Source of the DNA: Acidobacteriota bacterium
GTDB lineage: Bacteria > Acidobacteriota > Terriglobia > Terriglobales > Acidobacteriaceae
Direction of reading: 5' to 3'
NCBI GenBank assembly: GCA_021778875.1
Contig: JAJYBT010000031.1
Coordinates: forward strand, 1 to 10,672
Length of the DNA: 10,672 bases
Both the position numbers and the translations under genes were made by a program. Below are positions 1-7,015 of the stretch, one piece after another. The notes beneath the pieces are model-generated. The model was given only the letters and a program-made list of their open reading frames with translations. It ran no database searches and was not told the DNA's origin. The first letter of the stretch is position 1; every line of letters begins with the position of its first letter.

Positions 1-1
1 C

Positions 2-1225
2 GGCCTGGATGGCAGCGTGCGGCCCATTCCCGGCATGCTCCCCGTCGCCATCCTCGCGCGCGAGCGACGCATCCCGCATCTCATTCTTCCCGCCGCCAAT
101 GCCGCCGAGGCCGCTGTCGTCGAGGGCGTCCAGGTCTATCCTGTCTCGTCTCTGCTCGATGTCATCGAACTGCTCAACAGCTCCGTGCTCGGTGTTCCGC
201 AGCGCGAACCCTATCGCGTCTCCGCGGAAAATCTCCTCGGCGAGTTGCAGCACTTCGCCGTTGACTTCAAAGACGTGCGCGGCCAGCAGACCGCCAAGCG
301 CGCGCTGGAAGTAGCCGCCGCGGGTAGCCACAACATCCTCATGATCGGCCCGCCCGGCTCCGGCAAAACCATGCTGGCCAAGCGGCTGCCCTCCATCCTT
401 GCGCCGCTCACATTCGACGAGGCTCTTGAGACCACCAAGATCCACTCCGTCTCCGGCGTGCTCGACGCAGCGGCGGGCCTGGTCACGCAACGCCCCTTCC
501 GCGCCCCGCATCACACCATCTCCGACGCAGGCCTCATCGGCGGCGGCATCGTGCCCCGTCCCGGCGAGGTCTCCCTGGCACACAACGGTCTGCTTTTCCT
601 CGACGAGCTGCCGGAGTTTCCGCGCAACGTCCTTGAGGTGATGCGCCAGCCGCTGGAAGACCACAGCGTGACCATCGCGCGCGCCTCCATGTCGCTCAGC
701 TTTCCCGCGCGCTTCATGCTGGCGGCAGCCATGAACCCATGCCCCTGCGGATTCTTCAATGACAAGTCCCGCGAATGCATGTGCACTCCGCCCATGATTC
801 AGCGCTACGTCGCCAAGATCTCCGGTCCGCTCCTCGATCGCATCGATATCCATATCGAAGTGCCGGCCGTTCAATATAAGGAGCTGCGCGGGGGCGCCGC
901 CGCCGAGGGCTCAGCCGAAATCCGCTCCCGCGTCCTTACCGCGCGCGAGCGGCAGCGGGAGCGCTTCCGCAAATCCGGCGAAAAGATCTACTCCAACGCG
1001 CAGATGACCACCCGCCAGATCCGCGCCTACTGCGAGCTGAGCCCGGACGCCGAACGCCTGCTCGAGCGCGCCATGCAGCAGCAGGGGCTCACCGCCCGCG
1101 CCCATGACCGCATCCTCAAGGTGGCGCGCACCATCGCCGATCTGGAAGGCGCCGAAAACCTGGCCGTCGCTCACCTGGCCGAGGCCATCCAGTACCGGAC
1201 CCTCGACCGCAGCTACTGGGCCTGA
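2..1225 (+). CDS. comM: YifB/ComM-family Mg-chelatase-like AAA+ ATPase, 5'-truncated by window edge
   Basis: ComM (YifB) is a cytoplasmic AAA+ helicase that promotes branch migration during integration of transforming DNA; the family also carries a Mg-chelatase-like ATPase fold. The gene enters from the left: the in-phase codons from base 2 read [17 protein letters not shown], the conserved end of the N-terminal Lon-S5-like domain, so the GTG at 17 is an internal Val and about 100 N-terminal residues lie outside. Numbering from base 2: Walker A GPPGSGKT 116-123; Walker B LLFLDE about 197-202; a Cys pattern CPCG...CMC (C247, C249, C259, C261) typical of YifB; sensor/arginine region [14 protein letters not shown] about 274-287; C-terminal Mg-chelatase domain from about 315 to the TGA. 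The 407 visible residues plus about 100 missing fit the usual roughly 510. No frameshift is seen. A general role in competence is known for Gram-negative homologues; whether this organism is competent is not shown here. Confidence 0.95.
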   Translation, partial: GLDGSVRPIPGMLPVAILARERRIPHLILPAANAAEAAVVEGVQVYPVSSLLDVIELLNSSVLGVPQREPYRVSAENLLGELQHFAVDFKDVRGQQTAKRALEVAAAGSHNILMIGPPGSGKTMLAKRLPSILAPLTFDEALETTKIHSVSGVLDAAAGLVTQRPFRAPHHTISDAGLIGGGIVPRPGEVSLAHNGLLFLDELPEFPRNVLEVMRQPLEDHSVTIARASMSLSFPARFMLAAAMNPCPCGFFNDKSRECMCTPPMIQRYVAKISGPLLDRIDIHIEVPAVQYKELRGGAAAEGSAEIRSRVLTARERQRERFRKSGEKIYSNAQMTTRQIRAYCELSPDAERLLERAMQQQGLTARAHDRILKVARTIADLEGAENLAVAHLAEAIQYRTLDRSYWA

Positions 1226-1449
1226 CACCGGGTCCAGCAGCGTTCCAATCCCCCGGCCGGGCAGGAATTGAGGCGTCTGGAAACGTTTTCCACAGGTCCA
1301 TAGCCCCAGGTTACCAACGTTTGCCCATGAGTACCCCTCTCGTTTCCGCCCCCAACATCCTTTCATCTATCAGAAACATAAGAGCTTGATCCGTTTCCTC
1401 AAGGGAATCCCCGGCCATGCCTCCCAGCCTGCAAACCGCAAAATAAATG

Positions 1450-1478
1450 TTGACCCTGCTCCGGACTGGGTTTAATTT
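1450..1478 (+). promoter_or_regulatory. Predicted sigma-70-type promoter upstream of rpoZ
   Basis: The -35 box TTGACC (1450-1455) matches five of six consensus bases. The downstream A/T-rich block TTTAATTT (1471-1478) can be read as -10 TAATTT with a 17-bp spacer or TTTAAT (five of six) with a 15-bp spacer. The predicted start is near 1484, about 360 nt before the rpoZ ATG. It lies in the lower-G+C part of the gap, as promoters often do. It could drive rpoZ with a long leader or an independent small RNA. This is pattern matching only. Confidence 0.5.
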
Positions 1479-1751
1479 AGGGAGTGCCATCCTAACGGGT
1501 AGATTGCATACCGCGATCTCGTGATTTTCTGTCTTCTCCCGCATCAGTCTGAGCAAAGGCTCACTCCTCGATGCACCGGCGTGTGAACTTTGCGCCTTCC
1601 GGATTGGGAAAACAGAGCCCGAGTTGTACGAAAGCGGCAAAAATATACCCTTTACAGGCACGAACCCTGTTCCTTTACGCAGCGAGCCACGTCAAAGTTT
1701 TTTAGAACTCTGCGCTCAGTTCCTGCGTCTAAGGTGGGAGAGGGTTGTGGG

Positions 1752-1783
1752 GGCAGCCCTGGAAGGAAGATGGATTAGCTGCC
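1752..1783 (+). other. Stem-loop in the predicted rpoZ leader
   Basis: Arms GGCAGC (1752-1757) and GCTGCC (1778-1783) are perfectly complementary, with a 20-nt purine-rich loop. There is no T-run after it, so it is not a simple terminator. It ends about 50 nt before the rpoZ Shine-Dalgarno sequence. Six base pairs are weak evidence in G+C-rich DNA. Confidence 0.3.
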
Positions 1784-1846
1784 AGTTGCACCAACGGCGC
1801 CACGCAGCTCCGGATGGGCAACGGATTTGGGAAGGAGAAACCTGTA

Positions 1847-2068
1847 ATGCGTTCTGATTTAGTTTTTGGGGCACTCTCTCACGTGTCCAATCGTTACCAG
1901 CTCTGCCAGCTGGCCAGCAAGGCAACCCGTAAGCTTCATAAGCCCAACACCCGGCTGCAGGATACGACCAATGAGGTCCTGGGGCGTTTCCGCACCACCA
2001 ACCCCGGCTCCGCAGCGCCGGTCAACCTGCCTGCGAATCAACCCGTCGAAGCACGCCGCGCAGCCTGA
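1847..2068 (+). CDS. rpoZ: DNA-directed RNA polymerase omega subunit
   Basis: Omega is the small cytoplasmic RNA polymerase subunit that binds the beta' C-terminus and helps core assembly. The gene encodes 73 residues. The start is set by AAGGAG (1832-1837), 9 nt before the ATG at 1847; an in-frame upstream extension has no comparable signal. The pattern SNRYQLCQLASKATRKL, then PNTRLQDTTNEVLGRF, aligns with the omega core (E. coli GNRFDLVLVAARRARQM, then the conserved TTVIALREI helix). The N-terminus MRSDLVFGALSHVSNRYQL is the style I associate with acidobacterial omega proteins. The tail after residue 50 is Pro/Ala-rich and probably disordered. It lies on the same strand as rho, 222 bp upstream of it. 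In many bacteria rpoZ follows gmk, so this position is less usual. The assignment is by motif similarity in a short protein and is good but not certain. Confidence 0.8.
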   Translation: MRSDLVFGALSHVSNRYQLCQLASKATRKLHKPNTRLQDTTNEVLGRFRTTNPGSAAPVNLPANQPVEARRAA

Positions 2069-2113
2069 CACTTTCTATCGCAGTTTTTAGCTTAGTCAAG
2101 CATCGGTTACAGG

Positions 2114-2138
2114 GCGGCTACCTGAATCAGGCAGCCGC
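2114..2138 (+). other. Strong stem-loop between rpoZ and rho
   Basis: GCGGCT (2114-2119) pairs with AGCCGC (2133-2138) and CCTG (2121-2124) pairs with CAGG (2128-2131), separated by one A/C mismatch and closed by a 3-nt loop. This makes ten base pairs in 25 nt. The bases after it (atcccccatcg) are C-rich rather than T-rich, so it is not a classical intrinsic terminator. It may cap the 3' end of rpoZ mRNA or form part of the rho leader. Confidence 0.55.
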
Positions 2139-2236
2139 ATCCCCCATCGTTTCGATAATCTGCCCTCACGCGGGAGGCGTCGTATGCTCGCCCGCTATGT
2201 CTGCAACCTCCAAGCCCCGCCTGATTGTTTCCGGAG

Positions 2237-2280
2237 CACTTCCCCCTCTTGGACTCTCCTGACTCCCATCCCGCCCAATC
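2237..2280 (+). promoter_or_regulatory. C-rich, G-poor tract before rho (rut-like, possible Rho autoregulation site)
   Basis: These 44 bases contain 23 C and only 4 G, a C>G bubble with many pyrimidine-C dinucleotides, ending about 10 nt before the rho ATG. Rho loads on such unstructured C-rich RNA, and E. coli rho is known to be autoregulated by termination in its leader. The composition is seen directly; the regulatory role is inferred. Confidence 0.4.
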
Positions 2281-2290
2281 GCAGGTGATC

Positions 2291-3539
<1,249 letters not shown>

Positions 3540-3541
<2 letters not shown>

Positions 3542-3580
3542 AAAACAGGTGAGCGGCGACCCTTTGCGGATTCGCCGCTC
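3540..3580 (-). terminator. Possible intrinsic terminator, minus strand (end of dnaJ transcript)
   Basis: GAGCGGCGA (3551-3559) and TCGCCGCTC (3572-3580) form a perfect 9-bp stem with a 12-nt loop. Read on the minus strand the stem is followed by ACCTG and then six T (complement of the A-run 3540-3545), overlapping the rho stop codon. Read on the plus strand there is no T-run, so it would serve rho less well, although it may protect the rho mRNA 3' end. The 5-nt gap between stem and T-run weakens it as a terminator. Confidence 0.42.
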
Positions 3581-3603
3581 GCTGGTAAGATAAGAGAAGT
3601 CGT

Positions 3604-3679
3604 GGGGCTGTAGCTCAGCTGGGAGAGCGCCTCGTTCGCAACGAGGAGGCCAGCGGTTCGATCCCGCTCAGCTCCACCA
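3604..3679 (+). tRNA. tRNA-Ala (anticodon CGC)
   Basis: The 76-nt cloverleaf is complete: acceptor GGGGCTG/CAGCTCC, D arm GCTC/GAGC, anticodon stem CCTCG/CGAGG with loop TTCGCAA, T stem AGCGG/CCGCT with loop TTCGATC, discriminator A73 and encoded CCA (3677-3679). The anticodon CGC (3637-3639) reads GCG, an alanine codon favoured in G+C-rich genomes. The acceptor stem has the G3:U70 wobble pair, the main identity element for alanyl-tRNA synthetase. It lies 62 bp after rho on the same strand. A weak -10-like TAAGAT (3586-3591) precedes it, with a poor -35 TTGCGG (3564-3569) inside the loop of the upstream hairpin. Confidence 0.97.
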
Positions 3680-3716
3680 ACCTCCCTTCCATCACATCGC
3701 CGATTCCGGCCCTTCT

Positions 3717-4841
3717 CTAGCCGAACAAATCCTTCATCTTGTCCAGCAGCCCGGGAGACGTCGGCTTATTGTCCACCGTCATGGTCTCCGCCAGCTTGGT
3801 CACCAGTTCCCGCTGCGCCTTGCTCAGCTTGCGCGGAATCTGCACTACGACTCGGACAATCAGATCGCCGCGGCCTTTTTCGTTCAGATACGGAACGCCT
3901 CGTCCGCGCACATTCAGTTCCTTGCCGCTCTGCGTGCCCTCTGGAATCTTCACCGTCACGGGCCCGTCGACGCCATCCAGCGCAATCTCCGCGCCCAGTA
4001 CGGCCTGCGGAAAGCTGATGGGAATCACGCAGCGCAGGTCATGTCCGTCGCGCTCAAAAAAGTCATGCGAACGGATGGACAACACCACGTAGAGATCGCC
4101 GCTGGGGCCTCCCGAGCGGCCGGCATCGCCCTCGCCGCCATAGCGAATGCGCGTGCCGTCTTCCACGCCGGGCGGCACCTTCACGTTCAGCTTGCGTTCG
4201 CGGCTCACGCGCGTCTCGCCCCGGCAACTCTGGCAGGGGTCGCCGATAATGGAGCCCGTGCCGCTGCATGCCGCGCACGTGCGCGCCACGCTGAAGAATC
4301 CCTGCTGATAGCGCAACTGGCCCCGGCCATGGCACTGCGGGCAGGTGCTCGGCCCGCGGCCTGAGGCGCTGCCGCTTCCGTGGCAGGTCTCGCACGACTC
4401 CAGCCGCCGGATCTTCACCTCGGTCTCCGTGCCAAAGATCGCGTCTTCAAAGTTGATCGTCAGGTCAAAGCGCAGGTCGTCGCCGCGTCGCTGACGAGTC
4501 GCGCGCTGCTGCCCTCCGCCCATGTTGAACATCTCGCCGAACAGGTCGCCGAAGATGTCGCCCAGGTCCACGCCGCCTGCGAACGGACCGCCGGCGAAGC
4601 CGCCCGGTCCACCGCCGCTCACGCCGGCGTGCCCATAACGGTCATACGCGGCGCGCTTATCCGCGTCGGTCAGCACCTGGTACGCTTCGCTGGCTTCCTT
4701 GAACTTCTCTTCCGCGGCGTGATCGCCCGGATTGCGGTCAGGATGATACTTCATCGCCAGCTTGCGATACGCGCTCTTCAACTCCTGGTCACTGGCCTCG
4801 CGCGAAACGCCCAGAACCTCGTAGTAATCTGCTTTGCTCAC
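3717..4841 (-). CDS. dnaJ: Chaperone protein DnaJ (type I Hsp40)
   Basis: DnaJ delivers unfolded substrates to DnaK and stimulates its ATPase in the cytoplasm. Starting at the GTG at 4841 the protein has 374 residues and begins [12 protein letters not shown], aligned with E. coli MAKQDYYEILGV; an in-phase TTG at 4853 would add MNTR. Neither start has a well-spaced Shine-Dalgarno sequence (an AGG lies 13 nt before the GTG and 1 nt before the TTG). Domains: J domain 1-70 with the HPD triad at 33-35; Gly/Phe-rich segment about 72-110 with [11 protein letters not shown]; zinc region with four Cys pairs at about 150/153, 167/170, 189/192 and 203/206; C-terminal substrate-binding beta domains and a short tail ending KDLFG. 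The first three zinc repeats fit CxxCxGxG, but the fourth reads CQSCRGET, so its last Gly is Glu; all eight cysteines are kept. It lies about 110 bp after grpE and converges on the tRNA. Confidence 0.95.
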   Translation of the reverse strand: MSKADYYEVLGVSREASDQELKSAYRKLAMKYHPDRNPGDHAAEEKFKEASEAYQVLTDADKRAAYDRYGHAGVSGGGPGGFAGGPFAGGVDLGDIFGDLFGEMFNMGGGQQRATRQRRGDDLRFDLTINFEDAIFGTETEVKIRRLESCETCHGSGSASGRGPSTCPQCHGRGQLRYQQGFFSVARTCAACSGTGSIIGDPCQSCRGETRVSRERKLNVKVPPGVEDGTRIRYGGEGDAGRSGGPSGDLYVVLSIRSHDFFERDGHDLRCVIPISFPQAVLGAEIALDGVDGPVTVKIPEGTQSGKELNVRGRGVPYLNEKGRGDLIVRVVVQIPRKLSKAQRELVTKLAETMTVDNKPTSPGLLDKMKDLFG

Positions 4842-4901
4842 TCGTGTATTCAAACCTGCTTAAAACCTTGTTGTGGTGTAAAGCGTACCGGCCTCAGACT
4901 G

Positions 4902-4928
4902 TGCCGCCACCAACCTCCGACTGCGGCA
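4902..4928 (-). other. Stem-loop between grpE and dnaJ
   Basis: TGCCGC (4902-4907) pairs with GCGGCA (4923-4928) around a 15-nt loop, in the 110-bp gap between the grpE stop and the dnaJ start. No T-run follows in the direction of transcription and no clear promoter is seen in the gap. It could be a processing or stability element in a shared mRNA. The evidence is a 6-bp complementarity only. Confidence 0.3.
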
Positions 4929-4951
4929 GCACAAGAATCGGAACCCGTAAA

Positions 4952-5599
4952 CTACTCGCTCGTCTGCTTGGGATTGGTGGCAACACGCACCAGCGCCGGC
5001 CGCAGCAGCTTCTCCCGCAGCCGGTAGCCGCGGCGAATCTCCTCGGCCACATGCTGGTCCGGCAGGTCCTCGCGCTCCACTGAGCCCAGCGCCTCGTGAT
5101 GCCTGGGATCAAACTCCTCGCCAACCGCCGGTATCGGGTGCACCTGCATTTGACGCAGAACCTCTTCCATTTGCTTCACAATCAGTTCCACGCCCGTGCG
5201 CAGCTGCTCTGCTGAGCCGGTCGCCTTCAGCGCCAGCTCAAAGTTGTCCAGCACCGGCAGAAACTGCTCCACCACGCTGCCCGTGGCATAGTCGCGAAAC
5301 TCCTGCCGCTCCCGTTCCGCGCGCTTGCGGGCATTCTCAAACTCAGCCTGCAGCCGGGCCACCCGGTCCACAAGCTGGTCCCGTTCCGCCTTCAGCAGTT
5401 CCAGCTCTGCCTTCAGCTTGTCATGCTCGGCACGGCTCACGGTTCCGGCCTCGCCCTCCGCTGCAGCGGCCTCCGTCTCCGGCTGGGTTTCCGAGGCAGT
5501 TGCATTCTCCTGGGCTGCGGCTTCCGTCGCTTCCGGTGCCGTTATCTCTGTTTCCTGTTCAGGCATACTTCTACGCATTCTCCGAAATATCTTGGCCAT
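4952..5599 (-). CDS. grpE: Nucleotide exchange factor GrpE
   Basis: GrpE is the cytoplasmic dimer that releases ADP from DnaK. With the ATG at 5599 the protein has 215 residues; this start has GGAAG four nt upstream. Other in-phase ATGs at 5578 and 5566 give shorter forms beginning MRRSMPEQ or MPEQETEI. The 5566 start gives the acidic beginning typical of GrpE, but its GGAG lies 13 nt away. Order of domains (numbered from 5599): acidic Ala/Glu/Thr-rich disordered region about 12-52; long charged coiled coil about 56-107 (KLKAELELLKAERDQL, then EFENARKRAERERQEF); four-helix part with FLPVLDNFELAL (113-124); beta domain containing the family signature from GEEFDPRHHEALG (160-172) to GYRLREKLLRPALVRV (191-206). 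It is preceded by hrcA with a gap of 140 bp and followed by dnaJ. The start is uncertain; the function is not. Confidence 0.93.
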   Translation of the reverse strand: MAKIFRRMRRSMPEQETEITAPEATEAAAQENATASETQPETEAAAAEGEAGTVSRAEHDKLKAELELLKAERDQLVDRVARLQAEFENARKRAERERQEFRDYATGSVVEQFLPVLDNFELALKATGSAEQLRTGVELIVKQMEEVLRQMQVHPIPAVGEEFDPRHHEALGSVEREDLPDQHVAEEIRRGYRLREKLLRPALVRVATNPKQTSE

Positions 5600-5684
5600 T
5601 CTCTTCCATGATAAATTCCCGAGCGCTCCTGGGTCGGGCAAGTTTGCTCCAAAGGCGACAAGCCGCCAGTCGCGGCCATCCTGC

Positions 5685-5710
5685 ACCGCCCCCGGTCACA
5701 GCCCCCGGTC
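5685..5710 (-). repeat. Tandem 13-bp duplication in the hrcA-grpE spacer
   Basis: Two adjacent 13-bp units (5685-5697 and 5698-5710) agree at 12 of 13 positions; on the minus strand they read GACCGGGGGCNGT. They lie in the spacer between the hrcA stop and the grpE start. They may be a slippage duplication or a paired protein-binding site. They are not the CIRCE operator. Confidence 0.5.
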
Positions 5711-5739
5711 GCAGGGTCAGGCAGCTCAAACATCGGGAG

Positions 5740-6855
5740 TTATTCCGTCGGGACGTCCAGGATGCGCTGCGACAATCCAGCCACATAGCGCACAGCCTGA
5801 ATCATCTCCTGGTACTGCATGCGCGTAGGCGCAATCACCGCCACGGTGCCCAGATTGGCTCCGCCCAGCCGGGCCGGGGCGCCAATCAGCACCAGGTCCT
5901 GCATGGCCGGCGATGCCTCATCCAGCCCCACCACCACGCGCACCTCCTGCTGACGCCCGTCCACATACGCCGTCAGCAGCTCCACCAGCCGCTGTTTGGC
6001 CTCCAGGGCCAGCAGCATCTGGCGCATCCGCTCTCGATCCACTTCGGAGGCAATCAGGTTCGCCATGCCGTCTACAAAAATGGTGGGAGAAGCCTCAACG
6101 CCCACCAGCGCACCCTTGCTGCACAGCTCTTCCACTGAGGCCAGCATCTGGTGATAGGCGGCTCGCTCGGCTTCCATCCTCCGCGCCACCTCGGCGCGAA
6201 TCCTGTCGATCAGCCATCCGCGAAAGTTCTCATTCAGATAGCGCGCGGCCGTTTCCAGCTCCACATGCGTCAGATCACGATCCAGCGCCAGCACGCGGTC
6301 GTGCACAGCGCCGGCCTGGGTCACCAGCACCGCCAGCACCCGTCCCGTAGCCAGCCGCGAAAAGTGAATATGCTCCAGCACCTGCCGCTCGGTTGAGCCG
6401 GCAAGCGCCACGCCCAGCCCCTGCGAGATCAGCGCCAGCACATGCGAGGTGCGTTCCAGGTATTCCGTGGTGCTCGCCACGCCGCTGAAGCTGTCCTCAA
6501 TCTGGCCGCGCCGTGCCTGGCTCAGCGGCATCACATCAGCCGCCGGAGCCGCAACGCCAATCGACGCCGCGCTCATCCGCCCCAGCTGCGCGTCCTGCCG
6601 CGTAATCTGCTCCACGTAGAAGCGAAACGCCGACGCCGTAGGCACGCGCCCCGCCGAGGTGTGCGGCTGGTCCAGCAAGCCCGATTCGCCCAGCGTCGCC
6701 ATCACATTGCGAATCGTCGCCGAACTTAATCCTTCTTTATTGGCAAAGTAGCGCGCAACCGCCTGCGAGGCCACAGGTTCGCCCGTGGCAATGTAGAGCT
6801 CGATGATGGCTGTCAGTACCAGCCGCTCTCGCGGACTGACGCGCACCTCTGGCAT
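5740..6855 (-). CDS. hrcA: Heat-inducible transcription repressor HrcA
   Basis: HrcA represses heat-shock operons by binding the CIRCE inverted repeat; it is kept active by GroEL in studied species. With the ATG at 6855 the protein has 371 residues, slightly above the usual 340-350. This start is chosen because GGGGAG (6864-6869) lies 8 nt upstream; an upstream in-phase ATG at 6903 has only a poor G-run and would add 16 residues. Features: N-terminal winged helix-turn-helix with RERLVLTAIIELYIATGEPV (9-28), SSATIRNVMATLGESGLL (44-61) and HTSAGRVPT (65-73), the conserved HrcA pattern; a central GAF-like/dimerisation region with HIHFSRLATGRVLAVLV; a C-terminal block ending GTVAVIAPTRMQY, equivalent to the usual GPxRMxY. 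It is first in the hrcA-grpE-dnaJ group. No canonical CIRCE (TTAGCACTC-N9-GAGTGCTAA) is visible near its promoter or in the two downstream spacers. Confidence 0.94.
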   Translation of the reverse strand: MPEVRVSPRERLVLTAIIELYIATGEPVASQAVARYFANKEGLSSATIRNVMATLGESGLLDQPHTSAGRVPTASAFRFYVEQITRQDAQLGRMSAASIGVAAPAADVMPLSQARRGQIEDSFSGVASTTEYLERTSHVLALISQGLGVALAGSTERQVLEHIHFSRLATGRVLAVLVTQAGAVHDRVLALDRDLTHVELETAARYLNENFRGWLIDRIRAEVARRMEAERAAYHQMLASVEELCSKGALVGVEASPTIFVDGMANLIASEVDRERMRQMLLALEAKQRLVELLTAYVDGRQQEVRVVVGLDEASPAMQDLVLIGAPARLGGANLGTVAVIAPTRMQYQEMIQAVRYVAGLSQRILDVPTE

Positions 6856-6863
6856 CTGTTCCG

Positions 6864-6902
6864 CTCCCCTGGCAGGCCGTCGCAGGAAAAACCCGCCTGC
6901 CA
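6864..6902 (-). promoter_or_regulatory. Structured hrcA leader with possible SD-pairing U-tract
   Basis: On the minus strand TGGCAGGC (6902-6895) and GCCTGCCA (6877-6870) form an 8-bp stem directly before the Shine-Dalgarno sequence AGGGGAG (6870-6864). Inside the loop, UUUUCCU (6890-6884) can pair instead with AGGGGAG through four Watson-Crick and three G-U pairs. The two folds exclude one another. This resembles the U-rich anti-SD arrangement of FourU-type RNA thermometers, but the pairing is by eye and unproven. Confidence 0.3.
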
Positions 6903-6971
6903 TCCCACCCCATTAAATCCATGCTAATCTGCAACTTACTCCGCACAGACTGGGGCAGCAATTCTGTATCC

Positions 6972-7001
6972 ATTGTAGGAATCGCAAAACTGCACTGTCA
7001 A
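6972..7001 (-). promoter_or_regulatory. Sigma-70 promoter of the hrcA-grpE-dnaJ group
   Basis: On the minus strand TTGACA (7001-6996, perfect -35) is followed after 18 bp by TACAAT (6977-6972, five of six for -10). The predicted start is near 6965, giving a leader of about 110 nt to the hrcA ATG. The -35 box begins 15 bp after the stop codon of the upstream VWA gene, so the promoter separates the heat-shock genes from the secreted-protein genes. The match is close to consensus and lies in locally A/T-rich DNA. Confidence 0.75.
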
Positions 7002-7015
7002 GAAAGCGTTGGCGT

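Larger units (their letters stand above)
1226..1846. other. Intergenic region between comM and rpoZ, no believable gene
   Basis: This 621-bp stretch has visibly lower G+C than the flanking genes, especially around 1340-1500 and 1620-1710. Open frames exist on both strands (1311-1661 minus, 1624-1857 plus) but they lack a good ribosome binding site, overlap rpoZ or the promoter-like site, and give proteins I do not recognise. Visible elements are a 10-bp G/C palindrome (CCCGGCCGGG, 1252-1261), a 6-bp hairpin with a 3-nt loop (TGGAAA/TTTCCA, about 1278-1292), a promoter-like sequence at 1450-1478, and a hairpin GGCAGC/GCTGCC at 1752-1783. I saw none of the conserved cores of tmRNA, RNase P RNA or SRP RNA. 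An unrecognised small RNA or a long rpoZ leader remains possible. Confidence 0.6.

Noticed and set aside
17..1225. GTG at 17 as the true start of comM
   Set aside because: The codons before it are open and encode the conserved GLDGSV lead-in of the family, so the gene continues left of the window.
1286..1294. DnaA-box-like TTTTCCACA after comM
   Set aside because: It is a single relaxed match with no clustered boxes, A/T-rich unwinding region or dnaA/dnaN neighbours, so it does not indicate an origin.
1311..1661. 116-residue minus-strand open frame in the comM-rpoZ gap
   Set aside because: No recognisable motif, no good ribosome binding site, and it runs across the promoter-like sequence on the other strand.
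1624..1857. 77-residue plus-strand open frame before rpoZ
   Set aside because: It overlaps the rpoZ start out of phase, has no ribosome binding site and resembles no family.
4041..5027. Plus-strand open frames opposite dnaJ and grpE
   Set aside because: They are Ala/Arg/His-rich reflections of well-identified genes on the other strand, without family motifs.
4842..7001. CIRCE-like operator from the isolated TTAGCA in the hrcA leader
   Set aside because: No matching GAGTGCTAA arm is found at the proper distance.
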